Of a stretch of 64,000 bases of DNA, positions 25,908 to 36,130 are shown in pieces. Each line of letters opens with the position of its first letter. Positions within the stretch are counted from its first letter, which is position 1. The DNA comes from Bacteroidota bacterium (lineage in GTDB: Bacteria; Bacteroidota; Bacteroidia; Bacteroidales; Prolixibacteraceae), in the NCBI GenBank assembly GCA_024278975.1, contig JAJRSD010000072.1, forward strand, positions 62,001-126,000. Reading direction: 5' to 3'. The notes under the pieces are model-generated. The model was not told where the DNA came from, did no database searches, and was given only the letters and a program-made list of their open reading frames with translations. A program made the translations under genes and the position numbers.

Positions 25908-26801
25908 ATGAAAAATATAATACTACTGTTACTATTTTTTTCAATCACGACTTTTAATGTGATTGGACAGACAAAGGTTACTGCTGAAAAAGTTGGTGAC
26001 AAAATTGAATTTCGTGTAAATGGAAATCTGTTTACTAATTATATTATTTCAGAAAGTGAAAAGTATCCTTTCTTTTTTCCGGTAAACGGACCATCGAAAG
26101 CAACTGTTACCTCCATGCGAAATGCAAATTATCCACATCATAGTTCTCTGTTTTTTGGTTGCGACAGGGTAAATGGCGGAAACTGGTGGCAAGAAGGATT
26201 AGAACGTGGGCAAATATTATCTTTGCGTGCCGATATTCTTGAAACAGGAGGCAACAAAGCTGTTGTTGAAAATGAATGTATTTGGCGACGCCCCGGTGCA
26301 GATGCGCCTATAAAAGATAAACGTACAATTACTGTTACCGCCCCATCGAAAGATAAATTTTATATCGATTTCGATATTACCATGGAAATGCTCGAAGATG
26401 TTACCATTCTAAAAACAAATCATTCTCTTTTTAGCGGACGGATGGATGCTGATCTTGCTGTTACAAACGGAGGAACCATAATAAATGCTGAAGGAGAAAC
26501 CGGAGAAAAAGGTACATTCGGGAAACGTTCGGCATGGATTGACTACAACGGGAAAAGAATGGGTGGCATTGAAGGAATGGCAATTTTGCAACATCCGTCG
26601 AACGAGTGGTTTCCTGCGCCGTGGTTTACCCGCGATTATGGATTTTTCTCGCCAACACCAATGTACTGGCCCGAAAATGAAAAAACTACAGAACTTAAAA
26701 AAGGAGAAAAAATTACTTTGCGTTACCGCGTAATTGTACATGCAGGCGATGAAAAAGAAGCTAAAATTGCAGAGGAGTTTGAAAAATATAAAAAAGAGTA
26801 G
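25908..26801 (+). CDS. DUF6807 (PmoA family) secreted protein, second copy
   Basis: A 297-residue exported protein with signal peptide to about 'FNVIGQ'. It matches DUF6807: 'YPFFFPVNGPSKATVTSMRN', 'YPHHSSLFFGCDRVNGGNWW', 'GGIEGMAILQHPSNEWFPAPWF' and 'ITLRYRVIVHAGDEKEA'. It is shorter than the first copy (413) and diverged from it, so the two are paralogues with different N-terminal regions rather than a recent duplicate. It is co-directional with ThuA upstream and Gfo/Idh downstream (72-base gap). Confidence 0.78.
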   Translation: MKNIILLLLFFSITTFNVIGQTKVTAEKVGDKIEFRVNGNLFTNYIISESEKYPFFFPVNGPSKATVTSMRNANYPHHSSLFFGCDRVNGGNWWQEGLERGQILSLRADILETGGNKAVVENECIWRRPGADAPIKDKRTITVTAPSKDKFYIDFDITMEMLEDVTILKTNHSLFSGRMDADLAVTNGGTIINAEGETGEKGTFGKRSAWIDYNGKRMGGIEGMAILQHPSNEWFPAPWFTRDYGFFSPTPMYWPENEKTTELKKGEKITLRYRVIVHAGDEKEAKIAEEFEKYKKE

Positions 26802-26873
26802 GATGGAAGACCAGAGACGGCATAAAATTACTCTACTAAAAAATAGCATCAAAATAAATTAAAAACGATAACT

Positions 26874-28247
26874 ATGAAACGAAGAAATTTTCTAAAAAAC
26901 ACAGTTGCTACAACTGCCGGGGCAATAATTATCCCTTCAATTGTACCATCGTCGGTATTTGGTAAAAGCGCACCAAGTAACAAAATTAATGTCGGGCAAA
27001 TTGGTTGCGGACGAATTGCACGCACACACGACATGCCCGGAACAATGCAACACGAAGTTGCCCGAATGATTGCTGTTTCCGATTTAGATAGTAACCGGAT
27101 GAAAGACGGCAAAAAGTTAGTTGAAGACTTCTACAAAAAGAAAACAGGCAGTGACAATGCTGTTGATGTAAAAATGTATGGTGACTACAAAGAGATGCTT
27201 TTAAATAAAGATATTGATGCAGTAGTTATTAGTACTCCCGATTTTTGGCACTCGCAGCCAGCAATAGAAGCGGCACTCGCCGGAAAAGATATTTATCTGC
27301 AAAAACCAACATCGCTAACAGTTACGGAAGGTAGATTGTTAAGCGACATAGTACATAAACAAGGTGCTATTTTACAAGTGGGTACACAACAACGCTCATC
27401 TTCACAATTCAGACGTGCAGCAGAATTAGTTCGTAATGGTAGAATTGGGAAAGTTCATACAGTAAAAATCGGACTGCCCGGCGATCCATCAGGACCGGAA
27501 GCGGAAGAGATGCCAATTCCATCGAGCCTGAACTACGATATGTGGCTCGGTTCAACTCCAGAAGTTCCTTATACTGAGATTGGTGTTCATCCGCAAAAAG
27601 GATACAGTCGCCCCGGTTGGTTACGTATTGAACAATACGGTGCAGGAATGATTACCGGTTGGGGACAACACCACTACGATTCGGCATCATGGGGAATGGA
27701 CACAGAACACACCGGACCAATTTCGGTTGAAGCAATTGCACAATTCCCAAAATCGGGGCTGTGGAATGTACATGGCGATTTTATGGTGAAACACGAATAC
27801 GAAAATGGTATGACTGTATTTACCAGCGGTGGTTATCCAAATGGAATCAGGTACGAAGGCGAAGACGGATGGATTTTTGTAACTCGCGGTGCTTATCGTG
27901 CAACCCCGTCTGACCCAATTCCCGAAGGTTCAACAAATGCATTGGATGCCAGTAGCGACGAAATACTGAAATCTGTAATTGGAGATGATGAAATTCATCT
28001 TTATGTAAGCGACGAACAGCATGGTAACTGGTTAGATTGTATCCAGTCGCGCAAGCAACCAATCTCTCCTGTAGAAATAGGTCATCGTGCATGCTCGGTT
28101 TGTTTAATCAGCCACATTGCAATGAAAGTTCCGGGTATATTAAACTGGAATCCTAAAACAGAAAAGTTCTCGGATAACGATTTGGCAAACTCGATGTTAA
28201 GCCGTCCACAACGTTATCCGTATGGAACAAGTTATGTGAAACGATAA
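26874..28247 (+). CDS. Gfo/Idh/MocA family oxidoreductase, Tat-exported
   Basis: A 457-residue NAD(P)-dependent sugar oxidoreductase. A twin-arginine signal (MKRRNFLKNTVATTAG) implies export in folded form, presumably with its cofactor. The Rossmann motif 'VGQIGCGRIARTHD' and the catalytic-region motif 'LQKPTSLTVTEG' (QKP in place of the common EKP) are present. The C-terminal half is the usual alpha/beta substrate domain ('GWLRIEQYGAGMITGWGQHH'). Related exported enzymes oxidise sugars, including at C3. It closes the operon before a terminator at 28251. A fragment of its start, or of a close paralogue, is found at 24854. Confidence 0.88.
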   Translation: MKRRNFLKNTVATTAGAIIIPSIVPSSVFGKSAPSNKINVGQIGCGRIARTHDMPGTMQHEVARMIAVSDLDSNRMKDGKKLVEDFYKKKTGSDNAVDVKMYGDYKEMLLNKDIDAVVISTPDFWHSQPAIEAALAGKDIYLQKPTSLTVTEGRLLSDIVHKQGAILQVGTQQRSSSQFRRAAELVRNGRIGKVHTVKIGLPGDPSGPEAEEMPIPSSLNYDMWLGSTPEVPYTEIGVHPQKGYSRPGWLRIEQYGAGMITGWGQHHYDSASWGMDTEHTGPISVEAIAQFPKSGLWNVHGDFMVKHEYENGMTVFTSGGYPNGIRYEGEDGWIFVTRGAYRATPSDPIPEGSTNALDASSDEILKSVIGDDEIHLYVSDEQHGNWLDCIQSRKQPISPVEIGHRACSVCLISHIAMKVPGILNWNPKTEKFSDNDLANSMLSRPQRYPYGTSYVKR

Positions 28248-28250
28248 TTT

Positions 28251-28290
28251 AAAAAGTACAGGTTTCAGTATTGATTACTGTGCTTTTTTT
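28251..28290 (+). terminator. Terminator after the Gfo/Idh gene
   Basis: Arms AAAAGTACAG and CTGTGCTTTT (one G-T pair) enclose ~15 bases and are followed by T residues. It separates the oxidoreductase operon from SusCD. The remaining ~325 bases up to the SusC ATG hold no gene beyond a 10-codon frame (28490-28522). Confidence 0.65.
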
Positions 28291-28617
28291 GCAAAAAGAA
28301 TAGGGTTGTTAAAAAATGTGAAATCTTGCAAAAAAAGTATCATATTTTGCAATTTCAGGTCAATATTCAAAAGATATAATTACATATTTTTACAGAATTA
28401 AAACTATAATTAAAAAAAGGAGAAATGCTGGCACATTTCCCCTTGGCAATTTTATTTAATCAATGCAATTAATTAAACATATCAAAACTATGAAAAAAAA
28501 CATGATTTCGGTTAAAAAATAAATTTTTCAGAGAATTTTATCAATATGTGAAATATTGTAAAGATTTTTAAATAGTACAAATTATTTCTAATCATTTAAT
28601 CTATTAAATTCAAATTT

Positions 28618-31600
28618 ATGCAAAAACTACTATTGCTATTAATGGTGTTTATTGTAACTATCAGTAGTACAATGGCACAAAAAGCTGTTACAGGTAATGT
28701 AACAGCTGACGATGGTTCGCCGCTTCCCGGTGTTACTGTCGTTGTAAAGGGAACCACTACTGGTACAGTTACCGACGTAGATGGAGTTTACTCTCTCTCG
28801 ATACCGGATGGTGCAAAAACACTTCAGTTTTCGTTTATCGGAATGAAAACAAATGAAGTAGAAATTGGCGATCAATCTACAATCAGCGTAACAATGGAAC
28901 CCGATGTGATTGGACTTGAGGAAGTTATCGCAATTGGTTACGGTACAGTTAAAAAGAAAGATTTAACGGGTGCTGTTACTCAAATTAATGCTGAAAAGTT
29001 GGAGACAGAATCAACTGCAAACATGACCGATGTTTTAAGGGGTAGTGTTGCAGGCTTAAATGTAAACTTTAGTAACAGCGCAAAAGGGTTAAGTAGTGCG
29101 AGCGACATGTTGATCAGGGGTGAAACTTCTGTAAGAACAAGTGCAAGTGCTCAAAGTTCAGCAAATGCTCCTTTAATTGTTTTGGATGGAATGATCTATT
29201 ACGGCGACCTTTCTGATATTAACAGCAACGATATTCAGGCATTCGATATTTTAAAAGATGCCTCTTCGGCAGCTATTTATGGTTCGAGAGCTGCGAATGG
29301 TGTTATTATTATTACTACCAAAAAGGGTAAAAGAGGAAAACCAATGATTAACCTAAGTGCCAGTGTTGGTGCAGCAACTATTGCACATACCGCACTCGAC
29401 TGGATGACTGGCCCTCAGTTTATCGATTGGAGAATTGCAGGTTTTGAGGCTAACGAGAGACATCAGGTAAAAAAACCTGGTTATTATGATAGTTTTGAGA
29501 ACTCAGGAGTTGATCTTGATACGTGGAAAAACTACGATGGCTCGGGTGCTGCAAGCGATTTAGATCAAATTTGGTTACAACGGCTTGGTTTTTCTCCATT
29601 AGAAATTACCAATTATGAAAATGGGTATAGCGAAGATTGGAAAGACATTATGTACTAAACAGGTTTAAGACAAGATTATAGTTTTAGTTTAAGCGGTGCG
29701 TCAGACGAAGTTCAATACTATTGGTCGTTAGGCTACACAAACAATGAAGGTATTCGATATAATGAAGGGTTTGAGTCAATACGTTCCAGAATTAACCTGG
29801 AGATGAAAGTGACTGATTGGTTAAAAATGGGAACCAATACACAATTTGCAGTTCGCGACCAAAGCCAAGTTGTTTCGAGTGATAATTTTGGTTCGGTAAC
29901 TCCTTATTCTCAAATGTACGAACCTCTTCCTGATGGAAGCGGTTGGTCAGATATTTTGGAATATGCACCAAGTGGAAATATTTCAGCATCTCGTAATCCA
30001 TGGTTAAATCTGGAGTATCAAGATCAATCGAGTATTTATAATACATTAAATAGTAAAATTTATGCAACTATAACATTGCCTTATGGTTTCTCTTTTACTT
30101 CTGAATACATAACCCGTTTTGAATGGGAGAGATGGTACAGAAGCGATTCTTCAGAACATCCTGACTGGGGGAAACAAGGAGGTATTGCACGCAGAAGAAA
30201 TACAACTCGTTTCGGATGGCAATTAAATAATATTGTAAAATGGAATAAAACTTATGGCGAGCACTCGTTTGATTTTACATTCCTGCAAAATGCTGAGAAA
30301 AATCAGTACTGGAGAGATTATATGGTTAGAAAACAATTTCAACCAAACGATGTATTAGGTTACCACAGAATGCAGGCAGCTACAGAAGATGTTGAAATTT
30401 CGAGTAACGATACTTACAGCACGGCTGATGCTTTGATGGCACGTTTAAATTATATTTTCAAAGGGAAATATGCATTAACAGGTTCCTGGCGTCGAGATGG
30501 ATACTCTGCATTTGGTCAGTCTAATCCAAGAGCCAATTTCGGTTCTGCTGCTTTTGCATGGACAATGAGTGAAGAAGATTTCTTCGATGTAAGCTGGGTT
30601 GATATGTTAAAATTAAGACTCTCTTATGGTGACAATGGTAACCGTGGAGTTGGAACTTACGATGCAATGTCGCAACTGGCAACCGGCAAATATGTTTTAC
30701 AAACTGATGGAACAGCACACTATGTATCCCAACTTTATTCAAGCAGGATGGCAAATTCTGAATTAAAATGGGAAAGAACGACTGCATATAATCTTGGAAT
30801 TGACTTCTCAACATTTAACGGAAGATTAAGAGGAAATATTGAAGGTTATTTAATGCAAACAACCGATCTTCTTATTCCACGTAAACTTCCCGAAATTACT
30901 GGTTATTCGAGTGTGTATTCTAATCTTGGACAAATTAACAACCGTGGTTTTGAGGTTTCTTTAACTTCAATAAACATGCAAAAGAACGATTTTGAATGGA
31001 CTACTGATTTATCGTTGGCGTTTAATCGTAACGAAATTATTAGCCTCTATGGAGATTTAGATGAAGAAGGCAACGAATTGGACGATGTTACAAACCGCTG
31101 GTTTATTGGTCATGCGTTAGATGAGATATGGAACTATCAAACAGATGGAATCTGGCAAGTTGAAGAAGCTGAAGAAGCAGCAAAATATTCGCGTTCTCCC
31201 GGTGATTATAAAATTATTGATACTGATGGTGATGGATATTACACCAACGACGATAAAGTATTTCAGGGTTATTCGAAACCACCATGGCGTATTAATTTAC
31301 GTAACGATTTTAAATACAAAAATTTTGAAGCCGGAATTAAAATGTATGCACATTTAGGCTTTAAAACTGCTAATAACCATTTACGTAATAACGACGTATT
31401 TTACGACAGAGGTTCTTCATTTAATGTTCCTTATTGGACACCTGAAAACCCAAGTAATACGTGGGCATCAGTAGAAAGTTATGAATCAGGTTTTACCGTT
31501 TATGAAGACAACTCTTTTTTAAGAATTGATAACTTGTCGGTATCATACAACTTCCCTACAGAACTACTTCAAAGAGTTCAAATTGAAAGATGTAAACTTT

Positions 31601-31719
31601 CGTTTATTGCATCAAACCCGTATGTATTTACAAGCTGGTCGTGGATGGATCCAGAGAGGGGTTCTACGTGGGGATATACTCCATCTACTTATTCTCTTAA
31701 ACTGAACCTAACACTATAA
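28618..31719 (+). pseudogene. susC: SusC family TonB-dependent outer-membrane transporter, interrupted by in-frame TAA
   Basis: A full-length SusC-type glycan importer (1034 codons). It has a signal peptide, a carboxypeptidase-D-like domain (~20-95; 'VTGNVTADDGSPLPGVTVVV'), a TonB box/plug region ('IAIGYGTVKKKDLTGAVTQI') and 'ILKDASSAAIYGSRAANGVI'. A 22-strand barrel ends in 'YTPSTYSLKLNLTL'. TAA at 29656-29658 splits it after 'WKDIMY'. The same frame resumes with 'TGLRQDYSFSLSGASDEVQ'. Homologues I recall have Gln here ('QTG'), so a CAA to TAA change fits. If real, the SusCD importer is inactive; if a base error, it is intact. SusD follows 9 bases later. Confidence 0.85.
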
Positions 31720-31728
31720 AAATTTAAA

Positions 31729-33624
31729 ATGATGAAAAAGTATAAAATAATTTCAATAGTTACACTGGTAATGGTTTTAATGTGGACAAGTTGTTCAGAA
31801 GACTTCCTGACTCCAAAACCATTATCGTTTTACGCACCCGAAAATACCTTTATTGACGAGGAGGGATTAAACGCCGCTTTGGTTGCCTGTTTACGTAATG
31901 CGCGCCACGAGTTTTATGGCGATGGTAATCCAATGATTACCGAAACCATTTTCTCCGATATGGCAGTTGAAGGTACAACCGATAAAACCGGTCCGGCAAT
32001 GGATTTACCGGCGCAAATTTTACCCGATGCAAATCTTAACAGTACAAATGCTAACAGAATTGGTTGGTACTGGAAAGAGGGATATTATCGTATTAAATAT
32101 GCCAACACAGTAGTTTCAAGAATTGATGTGGCAGACTGGAAAAGTGATGAAGATAGAAATAATATTTTGGGAAAAGCCTATTTCCACCGTGCCAGAGTTT
32201 ACTACCGTCTTACTCAGCAGTTTGGAGATGTTCCTCTTTTGTTAGAAGAAGTTACTTCGCCAAAATTAGATTTCTATACATGCACACGCAAGAGTATTTT
32301 GCAGAAATGTAAAAAGGATATGGAATTTGCTGCAAAGTGGGTAAAGGCTGAATCAGAGGGTGTTCCGGTTGGAGACATTAACAAAGCAGCGTGTAACCAT
32401 TTGCTAACAAAAATAAATCTTGCATTACTTGAATATGACGATGCAATTGCTTCTGCAAATGCGGTAATTAATGATGGCTACCATCATTTAATGACTGACC
32501 GTTTTGGAATCGATGCCACAGACGATACTAAAAATATAACTTGGGATTTGCATCAGGTTAAAAACAAAGCATTAGCTGAAAATCGTGAGAGAATCTATCT
32601 TTTTACTTCAAGAGAAGAATTAACAGAAGATGGCGCAAGCAAGAGAATTAGTATCATGCGCCAGGTAGTTCCATTTTGGGGCAGTAGTAGTAAAAACAAA
32701 ACTCCATCAGGTCAGGGAGGTGTTTCCGACAAACCTCTTGGAAGTAAAGTTGGTGGATATCCGGTCGAAATCGATCAGGTTACCAAGTATGGGCGTGGAA
32801 TTGGTCGGTGCCGTTCAGTCCCTTACCATCACACAAAAATTTGGACAGATCCGAATGATTACCGCCATGCTCCGGGAAACTGGATGAATATGACTGATTT
32901 GGTTTATAACCATCCTGTATTAAAAGCTACAGGTGACGAATGGTACGGAAAACCTATGCGTTTATATGACGAAAATGGTGGCATTTTATGTACCGATACT
33001 ATCCGCTCTTGGTACGGGTGGCCACAATATAAAACTTATGTAGCCGATCCAACCGACTTAACTCCAGATGGAGGAAATGGCGACTGGTATTGTTATCGAG
33101 TTGCTGAAACTTATTTGTTAAGAGCCGAAGCATATTTTTGGAAGGGACAAGCACAAAAAGCGGCTGACGATGTAAATGCTATTCGTGCCCGTGCAAACGC
33201 AGGTCCAATGGCAGCAGGCGATATTAATTTAGGTACTATTTTAGATGAGCGTGCCCGTGAATTGTATTACGAAGAGCCAAGAAAAACTGAAATTACTCGT
33301 ATGGCTTTTATGTTAGCAGAAAGTGGAAAAACCGCATACAATGGTAAAACATACAGTTTGGATAATTTCTCTGACAATAATTTCTGGTACGACAGAGTTA
33401 TGGAGAAGAATGAATTTTACCGCGATAATGTTGTAGCTCCTCACTATACATACAGAGCAGCTTCTTGGATTGCACTTTGGCCAATTCCTGCCTCAGCTAT
33501 TAATGCAAATACTTTGGGAGTAATTAATCAAAACCAAGGTTATCCGGGTTCCGAAGTTTACAGAGAACCTGTTTACTGGCAAGATGGAGAAGGAGAAGGT
33601 ATAATTGTAGATCCTAATGAATAG
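31729..33624 (+). CDS. susD: SusD/RagB family glycan-binding lipoprotein
   Basis: A 631-residue surface lipoprotein that caps the SusC channel and binds the incoming glycan. Lipobox Cys22 ('MWTSCSEDFLTPKPLSFY') is followed by the standard SusD N-terminus. TPR-like helices ('ILGKAYFHRARVYYRLTQQF') and the C-terminal 'YLLRAEAYFWKGQAQKAADDVNAI' region are clear. The reading frame is intact, unlike its SusC partner. It is longer than many SusD proteins, with extra loops around 210-400 that could shape the binding face. Two hairpin terminators follow it. Confidence 0.92.
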   Translation: MMKKYKIISIVTLVMVLMWTSCSEDFLTPKPLSFYAPENTFIDEEGLNAALVACLRNARHEFYGDGNPMITETIFSDMAVEGTTDKTGPAMDLPAQILPDANLNSTNANRIGWYWKEGYYRIKYANTVVSRIDVADWKSDEDRNNILGKAYFHRARVYYRLTQQFGDVPLLLEEVTSPKLDFYTCTRKSILQKCKKDMEFAAKWVKAESEGVPVGDINKAACNHLLTKINLALLEYDDAIASANAVINDGYHHLMTDRFGIDATDDTKNITWDLHQVKNKALAENRERIYLFTSREELTEDGASKRISIMRQVVPFWGSSSKNKTPSGQGGVSDKPLGSKVGGYPVEIDQVTKYGRGIGRCRSVPYHHTKIWTDPNDYRHAPGNWMNMTDLVYNHPVLKATGDEWYGKPMRLYDENGGILCTDTIRSWYGWPQYKTYVADPTDLTPDGGNGDWYCYRVAETYLLRAEAYFWKGQAQKAADDVNAIRARANAGPMAAGDINLGTILDERARELYYEEPRKTEITRMAFMLAESGKTAYNGKTYSLDNFSDNNFWYDRVMEKNEFYRDNVVAPHYTYRAASWIALWPIPASAINANTLGVINQNQGYPGSEVYREPVYWQDGEGEGIIVDPNE

Positions 33625-33683
33625 TTTTTTTTCATAAATAGATTACATTTTAAAAATGTATTAGTTTAGTTAGTTAATTACTT

Positions 33684-33719
33684 AAAGCGCCGTTCGTCAA
33701 ATGACGGATGGCGCTTTTT
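33684..33719 (+). terminator. Terminator after SusD
   Basis: AAAGCGCC ... GGCGCTTT arms with an inner CGTCA/TGACG pairing, followed by five T. Confidence 0.75.
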
Positions 33720-33727
33720 ATAAAATG

Positions 33728-33750
33728 AGGTGCTATAAAGCACCTTTTTT
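33728..33750 (+). terminator. Second, tandem terminator after SusD
   Basis: AGGTGC/GCACCT stem with a short loop and a run of six T, directly behind the first terminator. Confidence 0.65.
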
Positions 33751-33791
33751 ATTTTTGTCCATTATCATTTTTTTGTATAATTTCAGCGTCA

Positions 33792-33799
33792 TACATTTG
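33792..33799 (+). promoter_or_regulatory. -7 box for the HTH-cupin regulator
   Basis: TACATTTG fits TAnnTTTG and lies 16 bases before ATG 33815. It decides the start: an upstream ATG at 33701 would lie before this promoter and inside the SusD terminator. Confidence 0.5.
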
Positions 33800-33814
33800 C
33801 AGATAAATTTTCAG

Positions 33815-34390
33815 ATGAAGCATATCAATAAAATAGGTAAAAAAATAAAAGTGTTTCGTGAGTTCAGGCAAATCTCTGTTGACGACCTTGCATTGAGCGC
33901 TAATTTAGATGTTGATCTTTTGGAACATATCGAGAATAAAGGTAACGTTCCTTCGCTCGGACATCTAATGAAAATATCGAGAGCACTGGGAGTTCGCCTG
34001 GGAACTTTTCTTGACGATCAGGAACAGATTGGTCCTGTGGTTATAAAATCAACCGACAAAAAAGCGAGCATGAGTTTCTCCACAAAAGATGAGAGAAACA
34101 AAGAACACCTTAACTTTTTTTCGTTGGCGGCAAACAAATCAGGTCGCCACATGGAGCCATTTATTATTGAAATAGAACCTCAAAAAGAGCCGGATTATAA
34201 ATTATCGACACACGAAGGCGAGGAGTTTATTTTTGTATTAGATGGAGAAATAGAGATAAATTATGGTAAAGATATTTATCTGCTAAATCAGGGAGACAGT
34301 ATTTATCTCGATTCTATTGTAGCTCATAATATTCATGCTGCCGGAAATAAAGCAGCAAAAATATTGGGTGTTGTTTATACTCCCGTTTAA
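33815..34390 (+). CDS. XRE-type HTH regulator with C-terminal cupin domain
   Basis: A 191-residue regulator from ATG 33815. An HTH_3 DNA-binding domain (~5-60; 'IGKKIKVFREFRQISVDDLA', 'LGHLMKISRALGVRLGTFLD') is joined to a cupin_2 sensor (~100-185; 'STHEGEEFIFVLDGEIEINY', 'GDSIYLDSIVAHNIHAAG'). The frame extends upstream to 33701, but that segment would encode an unrelated hydrophobic stretch and overlaps the terminators. The gene precedes an acyl-CoA ligase by 69 bases, so it probably controls it, perhaps by sensing a CoA ester or free acid. Confidence 0.88.
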   Translation: MKHINKIGKKIKVFREFRQISVDDLALSANLDVDLLEHIENKGNVPSLGHLMKISRALGVRLGTFLDDQEQIGPVVIKSTDKKASMSFSTKDERNKEHLNFFSLAANKSGRHMEPFIIEIEPQKEPDYKLSTHEGEEFIFVLDGEIEINYGKDIYLLNQGDSIYLDSIVAHNIHAAGNKAAKILGVVYTPV

Positions 34391-34459
34391 TTTTTATGGG
34401 AGAATAGTTTTGATTTACTTCGGACTTTGGATTTCGAACCTTTAACAAATATTCTTTAA

Positions 34460-36112
34460 ATGCAACTATTAAATTATACTTTAGGTGATATTTTAGAGAA
34501 GTGGGCTTTCGAAACGCCTGTCTCTGAGTTTATTGTTTATCCCGATCGCAACCTGCAATTTACCTACAAACAATTTAACGAGCGGGTTGACCAACTCGCC
34601 AAAGGACTAATTTATATTGGTATTCAACCCAAAGATAAGGTTGGAGTTTGGGCAAACAATATTCCCGACTGGACAACACTAATGTTTGCAACTGCCAAAA
34701 TTGGAGCAATTCTGGTAACCATAAATACAAATTACAAGTTAGTCGAATTGGAATATTTGCTGAAAAATTCAGATATAAATACCCTTTTTATGGTCGATGG
34801 TTATCGCGACAGCGACTATGTAAAAATGGTAACGGAACTGGTTCCCGAGCTAAAAAGCCATGCTCGCGGAACATTAAAAAGCAAGAGATTTCCGAAACTG
34901 AAAAATGTTGCAGTTATCGGGCAGCAAAAACATCGTGGAATGTACAGCACTGCCGAGCTGATATTACTTGGCAGCCACATCGACGATATTGAACTTGAAA
35001 GCGCAAAAATATCGTTAAGTTGCCACGATGTTACAATGATGATTTACACATCGGGAACAACAGGATTCCCAAAAGGAGTAATGCTTTCGCACCATAATAT
35101 TCTGAATAATGGCTACTCGGTTGGCGAGTGTATGAAATATTCGGCAAATGAACGGTTGTTGGTTTGTGTTCCATTATTTCACAGTTTTGGAAATGTGCTG
35201 GGTATTTGCGCAATTGTAACACACGGTGCAACTTTAGTTTTTACCGAAGACTATGAGCCATTAATGGTTTTTGCTGCAATTCAAAAAGAAAAATGTACCG
35301 CAATTTATGGTGTGCCAACAATGTTTATCGATGAACTGAATCATCCGATGTTCGATATGTTCGACTTAAATTCGCTACGTACCGGAATTATGGCAGGTGA
35401 TGTTTGTCCCATAGAAACTGTAAAAAGTGTGATGACAAAAATGCACGTAAAAGATTTAATTATTGTTTACGGATTAACCGAAACTTCGCCGGGAATGACC
35501 GCCACCCGGGCGCATAATTCTGCTGAAACTCGCGCAACAACAGTAGGTTTCGAATTGCCAAATATTGAAGTTAAAATTGTAAATACCAAAAACGGCGAAT
35601 TGTGTGGAGTTGAAGAACAGGGAGAAATTTGTTGCCGCGGATATAATATTATGAAAGGATATTATAATGATCCTAAAGCAACTCAGAATGTAATCGATAG
35701 CGAAGGTTGGCTGCATTCGGGCGATTTGGCAGTAAAATCGGAGGATGGTTTTTACAGGATTACCGGGCGAATTACAGATGTTATTATTCGTGGTGGCGAG
35801 AATATTTACCCGCGCGAAATTGACAATTATCTTTATCAGATACCACAAATAGAAGCGGTTGAAGTTGTTGCTGTTCCAAGTAAAAAGTATGGCGAATTGG
35901 TTGCTGCATTCATTAAAATAAAGGTTGGAGAAAAACTTTCGGAAGAGGAGATTATTGATTTTTGCAGAGGAAAAATTGCACACTTTAAAATTCCAAAATA
36001 TGTCTTTTTTGTGGATGAATTTCCGACAACCGCCAGCGGTAAAATTCAAAAATATAAGTTGAGCAAACTGGCTATTGAATTGTGCGAAGAGAGAGGGATT
36101 AAATTAATTTGA
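34460..36112 (+). CDS. AMP-binding acyl-CoA ligase (medium/long-chain or aryl acid)
   Basis: A 550-residue adenylate-forming ligase. Motifs: 'MMIYTSGTTGFPKGVMLSH', 'IVYGLTETSPGMTAT', 'GWLHSGDLAVKSEDGFYRITGR', 'IIRGGENIYPREID' and catalytic Lys near the end in 'TTASGKIQKYKLS'. The last two are closer to the medium-chain/coumarate ligase type than the acyl-CoA synthetase at 2076. It follows an HTH-cupin regulator, a pairing that suggests control by substrate. The convergent galE gene ends 18 bases away with no obvious terminator between. Confidence 0.88.
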   Translation: MQLLNYTLGDILEKWAFETPVSEFIVYPDRNLQFTYKQFNERVDQLAKGLIYIGIQPKDKVGVWANNIPDWTTLMFATAKIGAILVTINTNYKLVELEYLLKNSDINTLFMVDGYRDSDYVKMVTELVPELKSHARGTLKSKRFPKLKNVAVIGQQKHRGMYSTAELILLGSHIDDIELESAKISLSCHDVTMMIYTSGTTGFPKGVMLSHHNILNNGYSVGECMKYSANERLLVCVPLFHSFGNVLGICAIVTHGATLVFTEDYEPLMVFAAIQKEKCTAIYGVPTMFIDELNHPMFDMFDLNSLRTGIMAGDVCPIETVKSVMTKMHVKDLIIVYGLTETSPGMTATRAHNSAETRATTVGFELPNIEVKIVNTKNGELCGVEEQGEICCRGYNIMKGYYNDPKATQNVIDSEGWLHSGDLAVKSEDGFYRITGRITDVIIRGGENIYPREIDNYLYQIPQIEAVEVVAVPSKKYGELVAAFIKIKVGEKLSEEEIIDFCRGKIAHFKIPKYVFFVDEFPTTASGKIQKYKLSKLAIELCEERGIKLI

Positions 36113-36130
36113 GAATTAGTTACCTGAGTT

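Noticed and set aside
28490-28522. Ten-codon frame upstream of SusC as a leader peptide
   Set aside because: Too short and without terminator/antiterminator structure or repeated codons to support attenuation.
33701-33814. Upstream start of the HTH-cupin gene giving a membrane anchor
   Set aside because: The extension overlaps the SusD terminators and lies before a good -7 box. Family homology begins at ATG 33815.
35474-36049. 191-codon open frame on the minus strand
   Set aside because: Antisense shadow of the acyl-CoA ligase.
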